DNA of 11,580 nt from Deltaproteobacteria bacterium (GTDB lineage Bacteria; Desulfobacterota; Desulfarculia; Adiutricales; Adiutricaceae), in assembly GCA_031267005.1 (NCBI GenBank), contig JAIRZX010000166.1:1-11580 (forward strand), in the 5' to 3' direction. The translations under genes and the position numbers were made by a program. Positions 1 through 8,100 of the stretch are shown one piece after another; the first letter of the stretch is position 1; each line of letters begins with the position of its first letter. The notes below the pieces were generated by a model. It searched no databases and was not told where the DNA came from. It saw only the letters and a list, made by a program, of their open reading frames with translations.

Positions 1-333
1 TTGACCTTTAACTGACATTTTGGTTGTTTCAAGATAAAATATCGAACAAATTCGTTTCTTAATCGTTCCCCGTTCTGACGTTCAACTACTGTAGCACCAA
101 ATTCTTCCGGGATTTCAGGCTGGAACGGATGTATCCGGCAACTTGGAAGGCAGGAAAACCGAAGAGGCGGGGCGGGGAGGCCGCTTATCCGACTCAAACC
201 GCCATGCGGCCAGACGCTGCGTAAACAGCGAAGACAGGCGGCTGTCTAGCCAGCCTGGCCGGGCCTGTAAACGGAAATCTTTGTAAATCTTGAGAATTTA
301 AGATCTGAACGTCCTAAATGCCTTCAAACATTC
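1..333. other. Region downstream of the autotransporter, no gene seen
   Basis: No open frame with coding character on either strand. Two small hairpins with five-pair stems and six-base loops lie close together: CGCTG/CAGCG at about 214-229 and GGCTG/CAGCC at 240-255. Neither is followed by a T-run on the minus strand, so an intrinsic terminator for the autotransporter is not evident. Confidence 0.4.
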
Positions 334-2958
334 TCAGAAAACATATTTTATCGTGAGATGTCCAGCCGCTCCGCGTCTTTTCCCCCCGAAGACCTGGGCT
401 CCGATTTCAAACGACACCGGCACCACTTCCGACGGAGTTACGGAGATCCCCAACTCGCCCATAACCGTACCTCCCGAGACTGACGGAGCTTCAATTTCGT
501 AGCCGTAGGTCGTTGCCTTCGCAACTCCGTCTAACTCGTACTCGTAGGCCGCGCCGATGTACGGGCGCGCGTGATCGCCCGATTTAAACGACAGCCGCCC
601 TCCTAGCCTTATCCGGTGGGAGTCGACGTCGTCGAATCTCACCGGGTCCAGCGTGTCCAGTAACACCGAATCGCCTTGCTGCCGGGTCCATAAATATTGG
701 CAGTAAAGGTCCAGGGTCGCCGTGTCCGTCACAGCGAAGAGATAACCGAGTCCCATGTGCATGCCGAAGTACCCTGATGTGCTGCCATAGCCACGCGCGC
801 TCGTGCCCAATGAGTCCACCAGATCGGTTGTCCGGAACTCGTTATGGACGCTTCCGGCCCTGGCGCTTGCTTCGGCGTGGAAATGGCCGGAAAGCGACTC
901 GCCGAAATCCAACCGGCCCATGATCCCGCCTCCGGCGTACCGGGCCTTACCTTCCCCCCTGGCCTGGGCTGAACCAGGAAAGAAGTTTTGCGTCCCGTAG
1001 GAGCCGTTTCCGTATTCGAAGAAAACTGCAAGCGCGAGCCGCCCTCGACTCAATTCCCAAGACCTCGAAATCCCGGCGATAACCGAAAATGACGTCACGT
1101 CGGCATGCGATCCGGTCTCGTAGCGGGACCTGCTCCCGGCGGCAGCGGCAAACACGCCCACTCCTGGGCTTCCGCCGCCTCCCTCCGCGTCTTCCGCGCC
1201 GTAGGCAACTTTCGTCGCTTCGGCCAGGCCGCGGCCGGACATGAGATCGGCCCCCTGGTTTACCAAAACGGAGCCGGCGAGATATCCTTCGGACAGGGCC
1301 TTGGCCCCGCGCGATCCTCTTGCGGATTCGACTGATGCGTAAAGAACGTCAGGCTCAGCAACGCCAATCGTCTGGACCAACCTAAAGACCACGTCAAGAG
1401 TGGCACCTTTTTTCCCGGCCAGGGTACCTCCGCGGTTGGCAGGGGCGCCCAAAATTCGCCCTGCCGTTACGAGCGGCACGCGCTCCCCCAACTGCGGGGC
1501 TCTCCCCCCTCCGAGGGCGTTCACACAGTCAATTGTTGCCATATTCTGGGACACAAGCGCCTCGGCGAACATAACGTAGCCAGTGGCAACTATTCCTCCT
1601 GTCATATCGGGGGAAAGGAGAAAGTCGTAATGAGCGAATTTTTCAATGCTCTCCACAGCAGAACCAGAGTAGTTTCTTAAATGAATCGTATTCCCTGAAA
1701 AACTTTCGCCTACTGCCGAAATGCCTCCAATAAGTCCTGTGTGTTCGCCGAAATTCGGGCTGCCGCCGATGTTCAGAGTGTTGTTCACGGCGTCTCCATC
1801 GTAAGCCATCCCCCCAATCAAAGATGAATACTGGCCGAATGTTGGTCTGCCGCCGATTGTCACGGTATTGCCTGTGGCGTCCCCTGCGCCAGAACCGGCT
1901 TCACCGCCTAATACCTTGCCGAACACTTCAGCAGTTCCGATGCTTACGCTGTTGCCGACCGCAGAAGCATGATAACTTTTCCCGCCGATTAAATCGTTTA
2001 CCGCGGCTCCTTCGTTTAGGCTCACGGAGTTTCCTGAAGCGTCACCGTTAACGCTCATTCCCCCATACCCGGTCGCGACATATCCTCCAGAAATGGCAAG
2101 GGAATTTTCAAAGGAACTGCCATCAATGCTTCCCCCTCCTGAAGCTAATAGTTGAACTTTGCCGCCCTTGACGTTTACTCTGTTATTTGTGACATTTCCT
2201 GAATTGCTCTCCCCGCCGGAAGCAAATCGAACTACTGACGTTGCCCCGTCGATAACAAGGCTGTTATCGAAAACTTCCCCAAAATCATTGCTGTATCCCC
2301 CGTAAGCACTTGATTCGACCGTTCCTCCGTTTATTATCATGGTGTTTAAGCTGACTTTGCCAAAATAGCTATGGCCTCCTGAAATTGAATTTACTGTTCC
2401 AGCCATGAGCATTGCGGTGTTGCGCATGCTGTTTCCGATAATGCTCAATCCTCCAGAAGATTCGCCCCCTACGTATGAATTTTCTCCGTTAATGACAAGC
2501 GTGTTGCCTGAATAGGCATCACCCATCAAACTGAACGCGCCGTATGCTCCGAATCCGACATAGCTGTCGCCGGCGACTGTCACGCTGTTTCCAAAGGAGC
2601 CGAATCCAACTGAGGAATCTTCAAATGCTCCAAAAATTGAATTTCTTACCGTCCCGCGATTCAAAAGAACGGCATTGCCGCTTGACGACTCATTTCTGCC
2701 AATGCCTCCGAACACATAATCGGGATCGTCGCCGCTTGAATAATCTATGACGATGTTGTTGCCTGAAGAAACGGGAGATGCATCGTCACCTGGGAACAGG
2801 GCACCGCCAAAAGGACCAACTTGAGTTGTTGCTGCCTTAAGCTTCGAGCCGTCTCCGTCGTAAACGACGTCAAATCCAAATGCCGGGGTTGGGATCAAAT
2901 ACGACAAAGACATGAACACCGGAAGAATCAAAATGGAACGAATTGTTTCGCCGTTCAT
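334..2958 (-). CDS. Autotransporter (type Va secretion), repetitive beta-helix passenger plus C-terminal barrel
   Basis: An 874-residue protein with the layout of a classical autotransporter. Residues 1-28 form a Sec signal peptide: Arg7, a hydrophobic core SILILPVFMSLSYL, and likely cleavage near TPA/FG. Residues about 60-430 are roughly a dozen imperfect repeats built on GN(S/T)xxI/V..GG, spaced about 25-40 residues, a pattern expected of a right-handed beta-helix exposed at the cell surface. Residues about 430-590 are a transition region. Residues about 600-874 are rich in alternating aromatic/glycine strands and end in KYVF, matching the length and terminal Phe of the outer-membrane barrel domain (PF03797 type). 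No protease triad or lipase motif is evident, so adhesion or surface coating is more likely than an enzyme; this is inference. The ATG start is backed by AGAGGA five bases upstream. The gene is monocistronic in this view. Passenger DNA is clearly more AT-rich than barrel DNA. Family assignment is firm; ligand unknown. Confidence 0.9.
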   Translation of the reverse strand: MNGETIRSILILPVFMSLSYLIPTPAFGFDVVYDGDGSKLKAATTQVGPFGGALFPGDDASPVSSGNNIVIDYSSGDDPDYVFGGIGRNESSSGNAVLLNRGTVRNSIFGAFEDSSVGFGSFGNSVTVAGDSYVGFGAYGAFSLMGDAYSGNTLVINGENSYVGGESSGGLSIIGNSMRNTAMLMAGTVNSISGGHSYFGKVSLNTMIINGGTVESSAYGGYSNDFGEVFDNSLVIDGATSVVRFASGGESNSGNVTNNRVNVKGGKVQLLASGGGSIDGSSFENSLAISGGYVATGYGGMSVNGDASGNSVSLNEGAAVNDLIGGKSYHASAVGNSVSIGTAEVFGKVLGGEAGSGAGDATGNTVTIGGRPTFGQYSSLIGGMAYDGDAVNNTLNIGGSPNFGEHTGLIGGISAVGESFSGNTIHLRNYSGSAVESIEKFAHYDFLLSPDMTGGIVATGYVMFAEALVSQNMATIDCVNALGGGRAPQLGERVPLVTAGRILGAPANRGGTLAGKKGATLDVVFRLVQTIGVAEPDVLYASVESARGSRGAKALSEGYLAGSVLVNQGADLMSGRGLAEATKVAYGAEDAEGGGGSPGVGVFAAAAGSRSRYETGSHADVTSFSVIAGISRSWELSRGRLALAVFFEYGNGSYGTQNFFPGSAQARGEGKARYAGGGIMGRLDFGESLSGHFHAEASARAGSVHNEFRTTDLVDSLGTSARGYGSTSGYFGMHMGLGYLFAVTDTATLDLYCQYLWTRQQGDSVLLDTLDPVRFDDVDSHRIRLGGRLSFKSGDHARPYIGAAYEYELDGVAKATTYGYEIEAPSVSGGTVMGELGISVTPSEVVPVSFEIGAQVFGGKRRGAAGHLTIKYVF
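1669..2781 (-). repeat. Degenerate passenger-domain repeats of the autotransporter
   Basis: Translated residues about 60-430 repeat a loose unit in which a strand of the type GNSVxI or NNTLNI is followed by a GG turn and then a second GG(K/M/E)S or GGIS turn. Examples are SGNTLVINGE, TGNTVTIGGR, VNNTLNIGGS and SGNTIHLRNY. Copies differ strongly at the DNA level, so this is protein-structural repetition, not a recent tandem duplication. Two neighbouring copies near residues 366-412 (TIGGRPTFG and NIGGSPNFG) are the most alike and may be the youngest duplication. Confidence 0.75.
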
Positions 2959-2963
2959 AGTTT

Positions 2964-2969
2964 TCCTCT
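2964..2969 (-). promoter_or_regulatory. Ribosome binding site of the autotransporter
   Basis: Reading the minus strand, AGAGGA lies five bases before the ATG at 2958 within AAAGAGGAAAACT. It fixes the start of the autotransporter at this ATG, which is also where the signal peptide begins. Confidence 0.7.
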
Positions 2970-3052
2970 TTACTGCGGCATAGAAAAGCGGATGAATCTA
3001 ACTTGCTGACTTTCGGATGATCTTCGGCAAAACATAATTTTATTTTTTTTGA

Positions 3053-3081
3053 ATTATAAGGATGTTTTACCACGATACGGA
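3053..3081 (-). promoter_or_regulatory. Candidate sigma-70-type promoter for the autotransporter
   Basis: The minus strand carries a perfect TATAAT at 3058-3053. A 17-base spacer puts the -35 position on TCCGTA (3081-3076), which matches TTGACA poorly (first and last base only). Poly-A/T tracts lie both just downstream (around 3041-3050) and further upstream (around 3211-3238), the latter in a position to act as a distant UP element or bend. A transcript from here would have a leader of roughly 85-90 bases before the ATG at 2958. The AT-richness of the region makes chance TATAAT matches common, so confidence is limited. Confidence 0.3.
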
Positions 3082-3777
3082 TTTTAATTTTTTCTTCAAT
3101 CCACAAGCGGTAATCGGCATCATTTTCCAAAAATACCAAACAGTTAAATTCGGATTCATACAGCGTTGTTTCTTAATCTCAATATAGCCTAAACAATAAT
3201 CACAATCAATAATTTTTTTTGAAATTTTTATTTTTTTAAAATGGATTTTATACACACAAATTCATACAATGAATCAGATATGTTTCAAAATTTCCATTCT
3301 TACTTGTATCTCATTCACTGTTAATATTTCTTACATAATATACAATTTTATGAGGATCCCTCCAAACTGCTGCTGATTGAAATTCAAAAGAGTTTGCCGC
3401 TTGTATCGGCAATTCCAATTATCCGTTACCGATTCAAACTTATTGTCTATGATTTAATACCATCATTCCACGCTCTGAACGATTTGTGCAATGTAAATAA
3501 ATTGGTCCGGCAGCTATTGCCATTATCATTAAATATTAAAATTCCATCCAAGATATGTCAGTGCTATATAAGGATCTATTGTCTCGCCATTTCAAATGTT
3601 TAACTAGAATGGCAATGAGGATATCCTAAAATATTCACAAAAATTAATGTCAAATTATTCATTGAAACCAAAGTAAGATGATCGCATCCGACAAGTTGAA
3701 ATGAAATAAAATGTGATGGAAGGAGCTGAATGGAGAAAACCGGGGAAGAAGGGCATAGACGGCTGATAGGCTTGTGG

Positions 3778-3884
3778 AGTCCCGGCGCCTGGAAAGAAAG
3801 TAGCTGCGCACCCTCATCGGGTATAGCGGCGAACCAGTCTTGAATAGTCCCCGCGCCTGGCAAGAAACGGAGCTACGCTCCCTC
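3778..3884 (-). repeat. Imperfect tandem repeat crossing the stop codon of the small gene
   Basis: Two copies lie in the same orientation: 3846-3884 (39 bases, containing the last three codons and the stop TAG of the 3873-4541 gene) and 3778-3815 (38 bases, downstream of it). They match at 33 of 39 aligned positions with one gap, and are 69 bases (23 codons) apart at their 5' ends. The shared core reads GAGGG(A/T)GCG(T/C)AGCT followed by TTTCTT(G/T)CCAGGCGC. Where copy one has the stop TAG, copy two has CAG (Gln). The flanking protein context is also similar (AAFKEGA before the stop, AAIPDEGA in the second copy). Confidence 0.7.
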
Positions 3885-4541
3885 TTTAAACGCCGCTATC
3901 TTGACCGCCAGGCTCAACGCCTCGTCCTCCATTAGAGCAACTTTCTCAATTCTGTCCAGAAGGGCGGGCACCTCCCCCAGCTGGGACGCGGCCTCCTCCA
4001 TCACGATGCGCTCGAAAGGCCCGATGGCCCCCTCCCTGCGGGCGAGGCGCACGAGCTCCAGGAGCACGACCCTGCCGGATTCCCGAGAGAAGCTCCAATC
4101 GCCATCGCAAACCCCGGCGTGCTCCCTGCGGTACTTCCAGCACTCGAGCCCGTCCCCGGCGGATAGCGCGGCCTTCGTCGCGTACTTCAATGCGTCCGCC
4201 CTCAAACCGAAGGGCTTGGACCCTCTTGGCGCACCGGCGGCTCCGGGTCCCCAAGCGGCTGAGGCGCCCCTGGCGGAACTCAAAAGCCTCAAGACGGAAA
4301 CGCATATGCTGTCGGCTTCCAAAAGCCTGAACCCGGGTTCCGATCCCATCCTTGCGAAGTTGTCCAGGATGCGCGGGCTTTCGATGATCATCGTGGCCCC
4401 CTCCACGGCACCGGCCGAAATGTCGGAGGTTACCTTCAGGTACAGGTAGAGCCTCTCCAGCTCCCAGCGGCTCACCCTCCATTGGGCCCCGGAGCCGGGT
4501 TCCGTATAGACCGGGATCTCCCCCTCCCTGCTCCCGGCCAC
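3873..4541 (-). CDS. Unrecognised small protein, probably exported; true start uncertain
   Basis: 222 residues from a GTG at 4541. Codon use is strongly GC-biased like the genes to its right, so it is very probably coding. I do not recognise a family. Visible features: an aromatic/basic stretch WRVSRWELERLYLYLK near residue 21, Cys at 80, 134 and 145, a low-complexity Ala/Gly/Pro loop around 92-107, and an amphipathic helical C-terminus (about 150-222) with many Glu/Arg/Leu. The start is doubtful: the open frame continues upstream and encodes a signal-peptide-like hydrophobic run LAFFSLAFTLAVAGS just before residue 4, but it meets an in-frame TAG at 4586-4584, with an ATG further up at 4610. 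The GTG itself has no ribosome binding site. AGGAAG followed by a CTG at 4574 would be the best-placed start that keeps the hydrophobic stretch, giving a periplasmic or membrane-anchored protein. Its 3' end is duplicated downstream. It may be intact, recently truncated or a decaying gene. Confidence 0.7.
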   Translation of the reverse strand: MAGSREGEIPVYTEPGSGAQWRVSRWELERLYLYLKVTSDISAGAVEGATMIIESPRILDNFARMGSEPGFRLLEADSICVSVLRLLSSARGASAAWGPGAAGAPRGSKPFGLRADALKYATKAALSAGDGLECWKYRREHAGVCDGDWSFSRESGRVVLLELVRLARREGAIGPFERIVMEEAASQLGEVPALLDRIEKVALMEDEALSLAVKIAAFKEGA

Positions 4542-4670
4542 GGCCAGGGTGAAGGCCAGGGAGAAAAAAGCCAGGCGCTCTTCCTAGCCTGTCAGGTATT
4601 CCACGGGCATAATTTTTCCCGGAGCGGCAGGCCTCGGCTTTTGCCGAAAAAGCCCCAAAAAAATCGAATT

Positions 4671-4680
4671 AGGAGGTGAT
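4671..4680 (+). promoter_or_regulatory. Ten-base perfect anti-SD complement on the plus strand, target gene unclear
   Basis: AGGAGGTGAT is fully complementary to the usual 3' end of bacterial 16S rRNA. On the plus strand an ATG follows at 4679, too close to the core, and an in-frame CTG at 4685 sits at near-ideal spacing; both open a frame ending at 4969 (about 95 residues). That frame has mixed codon use and no recognisable domain, so the site may be a true ribosome binding site of an unusual small gene, a relic, or coincidence. Confidence 0.25.
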
Positions 4681-5115
4681 GAAACTGAAGCCGGTATTTG
4701 CCGTTAAAAGGGAGTCGAGGGATAAGCACTGCAGGGCAGACGCTGTTTCCCCCCGGAGCGTCTGTCAGTTCGTCCGGGCGTCCTGGCGTTCTGGAGTGCG
4801 GGAGGGAGATCGGCAGGCAGCCGCGAGGCTTCATTCTTCCTGCTTCCTGTCAGAAAACTGGAAGCGCGGGGCGGGACTGGAGAACGGGGAAAATGCAATG
4901 CAAAGCAATATTCAGGCAAATACGGAAAAAGACAGGGAAACACAGGCAGCTACGTGCGGAACGGCTTAGGAAACAACAAAATACGGGGAAACAAAATGCC
5001 GCAGGATGGCCTGGCGAAGCCTTTGTAGTCCGTGACGCGAAAGAGGACCGGAACTCGAAAGAGAGGCCGGCAACCGACGCGGAGGCCGCGAGCCCCTTTC
5101 AAGGGCGAATCGCGG

Positions 5116-5133
5116 GGAAAGCGGCCGCTTTCC
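5116..5133. repeat. Perfect 18-base palindrome downstream of the fused activase
   Basis: GGAAAGCGG joined directly to CCGCTTTCC is a perfect nine-pair inverted repeat with no spacer, 45 bases past the stop of the large gene. As RNA it would form a stem with a tight loop. No T-run follows on the minus strand, so it is not a standard intrinsic terminator; it could stabilise the 3' end, help a factor-dependent stop, or bind a dimeric protein. Confidence 0.4.
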
Positions 5134-5177
5134 TGCAGGCGCAAGCTCGTCGGAAACATGGTCGCAACGACGGAAAA

Positions 5178-8100
5178 TCAGTGCAGTCCCGCCGCTCCGC
5201 CCGTCGGGCCGCCCCCGCAGACTTCGGGGGCGGCGGAAGCCGCCTGGGCCGGGATCCCCGCCGAAGCGCCGGCCCCGTTGCCGTTGCCGTTGCCGCTTCC
5301 CTCCAAGTACACGCCAGCGGCCGAGCGCGGGCGGCCCTCCCTCGCAGCCTCGGCGTTGGCGCGCGCGACGCTCATCAAAAGCTTTATGCGGTTTAACTGG
5401 TTAACCTCGCTCGCGCCTGGGTCGTAGTCCACGGCGGCGATGTTGGCTCCCCGATAGCGGCGCTTCAGCTCCTTTACGACGCCCTTGCCGGTAATGTGGT
5501 TGGGCAGGCACCCGAAAGGCTGGAGGCAGAGGATGTTAGGGATGCCCTTCTCGAGCATGAGGGCCATGTCGGCGGCGAGGTACCAGCCTTCGCCGGACTG
5601 GTTTCCGAGGCTCAAGAGCTTCGAGCCCGCCTCTTTGAGCTCGGCGAAGCGGTTCAGGTGGCCGAAGCGCGGGTGGCGCGCGAGCGCCTCCCGCATGGGG
5701 GCGCGCCACTTCTCCATCACGCGGATGAACCACAACCCAAGCCACTTGCGTATGCGCCCCCCCCCCATTTCCTCGGCGCGGAAAACGTCGTCGTGGAAGC
5801 AGTACAGGAAGAAGTCCGCGAGTTCGGGCAGCACAGCCTGGCCCCCCTCGGACTCCAGGACCGCCACGGCCTGGTTGTTCGCCTCGGGATGGAAGTTGAT
5901 GAGGATCTCGCCCACCACCCCGACGCGAGGCCTGTCCGGTGGGAGCAGGCCCAGGGAAGCGAACTCGTCCGCCATGGCGTTTACCATTTCCGGGAAGCGG
6001 GACTTGTCCCCCCGGCGCACGACGTCCGCGCAGCGCCCGACCCAGCCCTCGCAGAGTCCCTCGGCGTCCCCCTTCGTCCTCTCGTAGGGGCGGGAGGCCA
6101 GGACCAGCCTCTGGAGCATGTCCCCGAAGAGGAGCCCCAGCACGGCGCGTCCGTAGGCCGCGCGGTCGAGCTTCAACCCCTTTTCGGTGGCGGACCCGGA
6201 CAGCCCCAAGGGCCAGACGGGGACCTGGGGCATGCCGGACTCGTTTAACGCCCTTCTGAGTAATGCCACGTAATTGGAGGCCCGGCACCCGCCGCCGGTC
6301 TGGCTCATCAAGACCGCGGTGCGCGCCAGATCGTGGCGGCCGCTTTTCAGTTCATTCAATATCTGGCCGATGGAGACCAGCGCCGGGTAACAGGCGTCGT
6401 TGTTCACGAACTTGAGTCCCTCCTCCACCGCCCCGGGGCCTAGGCTGGGGAGGATCTCGAGCTTGAGGCCCATCGGTTCCATGGCGGGGCCCAAAAACCT
6501 CCAGTGCATGGGCGACATCTGGGGGCACAGGAGCGTGTACTCCGGCGCGGCCTTGGGCGAAAGCCTCGCGGGTATGAAGACGTACGGGGCGGAGGCGGCG
6601 TTACGGGCCCGCGAGCGGCCTCGGTCGCGCATTGCGGCCAGAAGGGATCTCACCCTTATCCGCGCGGCGCCGAGGTTCGCCCCCTCGTCTATCTTCAAGA
6701 GGGTATAGACCTTGCCCGCGCCCTTTATGATTTCCGAGACCTGGTCCGTAGTCACGGCGTCCAGCCCGCATCCGAAGGAGTTGAGCTGGACCAGCTCCAG
6801 CTCCTCGCGCGACGCGGCCACCTGGGCCGCGCGGTACAGCCGCGAATGCGGGATCCACTGGTCCCTGACCCGGAGGGCCATTGCGGGGGAGGCCAGGTGG
6901 TCTATGGAATCGGCGGGCAAAACGCCCAGCCCGTTCGCGGTTATCAGATCCGGGATGCCGTGGTGGATGCCCGGATCCAGGTGGTAGGGGTGCCCGGCCA
7001 GGACTATGGCCCTGCGCCCGGATCTTTTAAGCCTCGCGAGCGCCCTCTCCCCCGCCGTCCTCACGTCCGCCCTGTAGAGCCGCTGGGCATCGTAAGCCTC
7101 TTTCAGGGCGCGGCGGATCTCCGCCTGGGAAAGCCTCAAAAAGGCTAGCTCGCTTTTGAGCCTGTCGGCCAGCCGTCCCAAAGAGCTTCCCAGATCCAAA
7201 AACGGGGACACGAGCTTCACCCCCGAGTCGCCTATGGCGTCGAGGTTGAGCCTGATGAGCTCCGGGTAGGTGCCGACGAGGGGGCAGTTGTAGCGGTCCT
7301 CGGTTTTGTAGACGGCTGGGAGCTCCAGCGGGGTGCAGGGGAAGAATACGAAGTCGGGCCGCTCGCCCAACAGCGCCAGGACGTGCCCGTGGACCATCTT
7401 GGCCGGGTAGCACACCGTCTGGCTGGGTATGGTCTCCAGCGCCGAGTTGAAAAGCTCCTTGGTGCTCGGGGGCGAAAGCTCGACCCGCAGGCCGAGCGAA
7501 TGGAAGAAGGCGTGCCAGAAAGGGTAGGTCTCGTACATGCCGAGCGCCCTCGGGATCCCTACCCTGGCCCGGCAGTCGGACATGGGCCTCGGCTGGTGCA
7601 TGCCCATGAGCCTGTGGAGGTTCCAGCTGAAGAGGTTGGGCGGGGACTCGGAGTCCTCGGCGCGCTCTTCAAGCGATCCCAGCGCCGGAAGCCGGGCCAG
7701 CGCGTCAGAGATGTCGCCCAAGCCGGCCCTCCTGGCGACGGCGTCTATCTTTTTCGCGGCCGGGCTCTTGGAAGCCGCCCCCCTCTCGCAACGGTTCCCG
7801 GAGACGAACAGCCTCCCGTCCGAGAAACGGCTGACGGTTAGAAGGCAACGGTTCTCGCACTTGCCGCACCGCGCGTTGGAGCTCTTCACAGAGAACAGCG
7901 CAAGCTCCTCGCGGCTTATGATTCCCGAGAGTAGAGGGGCGCTTCCCGCGTCCGGGCCGCAACCCTTTGAAATTCCCCAGCCGCGCAACCCTGCGCGGAG
8001 GCGGAAGCCCGGCCCCGCTCCCCCGGAGCCCCAGTCGCGGCCGCCCGGCCGGCCGTTCCCGGCTGCCCCGCCGTCCCCGGCTTCCCCGGCTTCCCTGCCG

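Larger units (their letters stand above)
2959..3760. other. AT-rich intergenic island, no gene supported
   Basis: About 800 bases much poorer in GC than all flanking coding DNA, with many homopolymer A/T runs (for example around 3041-3050, 3211-3219 and 3230-3240) and the direct repeat CAATAAT spaced 13 bases apart near 3194-3213. Short open frames exist on both strands (for example 3067-3255 and 2870-3139 minus, 3394-3603 plus), but none has a credible ribosome binding site, codon bias like the neighbours, or a recognisable domain. A small hairpin TTGCCG/CGGCAA with a seven-base loop sits at 3394-3412; reading the minus strand it is followed by ACTCTTTT and could weakly end transcription of the small gene upstream. 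The island could serve as a curved, nucleoid-protein-bound control region for the autotransporter, or be decayed foreign DNA. Confidence 0.5.
4542..5177. other. Intergenic region between the small gene and the fused activase; no convincing gene
   Basis: About 635 bases. The 4542-4610 part continues the frame of the small gene through an in-frame TAG. At 4627-4640 TCGGC-TTTT-GCCGA forms a small five-pair hairpin, next to A-rich runs on the plus strand. The stretch 4871-5000 is purine-rich on the plus strand with repeated GGAAA and GGGAAA words. Open frames such as 4679-4969 (plus) lack the codon bias seen in the real genes, so I do not call them. No T-rich terminator was found after the stop of the large gene at 5178; the 18-base palindrome at 5116-5133 is the only strong structure there. 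Confidence 0.5.

Noticed and set aside
2870..3255. Two overlapping minus-strand frames upstream of the autotransporter (2870-3139 and 3067-3255)
   Set aside because: One overlaps the autotransporter signal sequence in another frame, both are Lys/Ile-rich as expected from AT-rich non-coding DNA, and they encode no known motif.
3394..3603. A 69-codon plus-strand frame in the AT-rich island
   Set aside because: It needs a TTG start without a good ribosome binding site, has no codon bias like the neighbours and no recognisable domain.
4671..4680. ATCACCTCCT on the minus strand, resembling the 3' end of a 16S rRNA gene
   Set aside because: The bases upstream on that strand do not match the conserved 16S helix 45 region, so there is no rRNA remnant; the match is simply the complement of a Shine-Dalgarno-like sequence.
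5121..5139. Adjacent rare-cutter sites (GCGGCCGC and CCTGCAGG) suggesting cloning vector sequence
   Set aside because: The surrounding DNA has no vector features, and GC-rich DNA produces such sites naturally; the first is part of a longer natural palindrome.
4698..5396. A 232-codon plus-strand frame running into the large gene
   Set aside because: Its second part is antisense to the C-terminal Gly-rich coding sequence, it lacks a start signal, and its product is Arg/Ala/Gly-rich shadow-like sequence.
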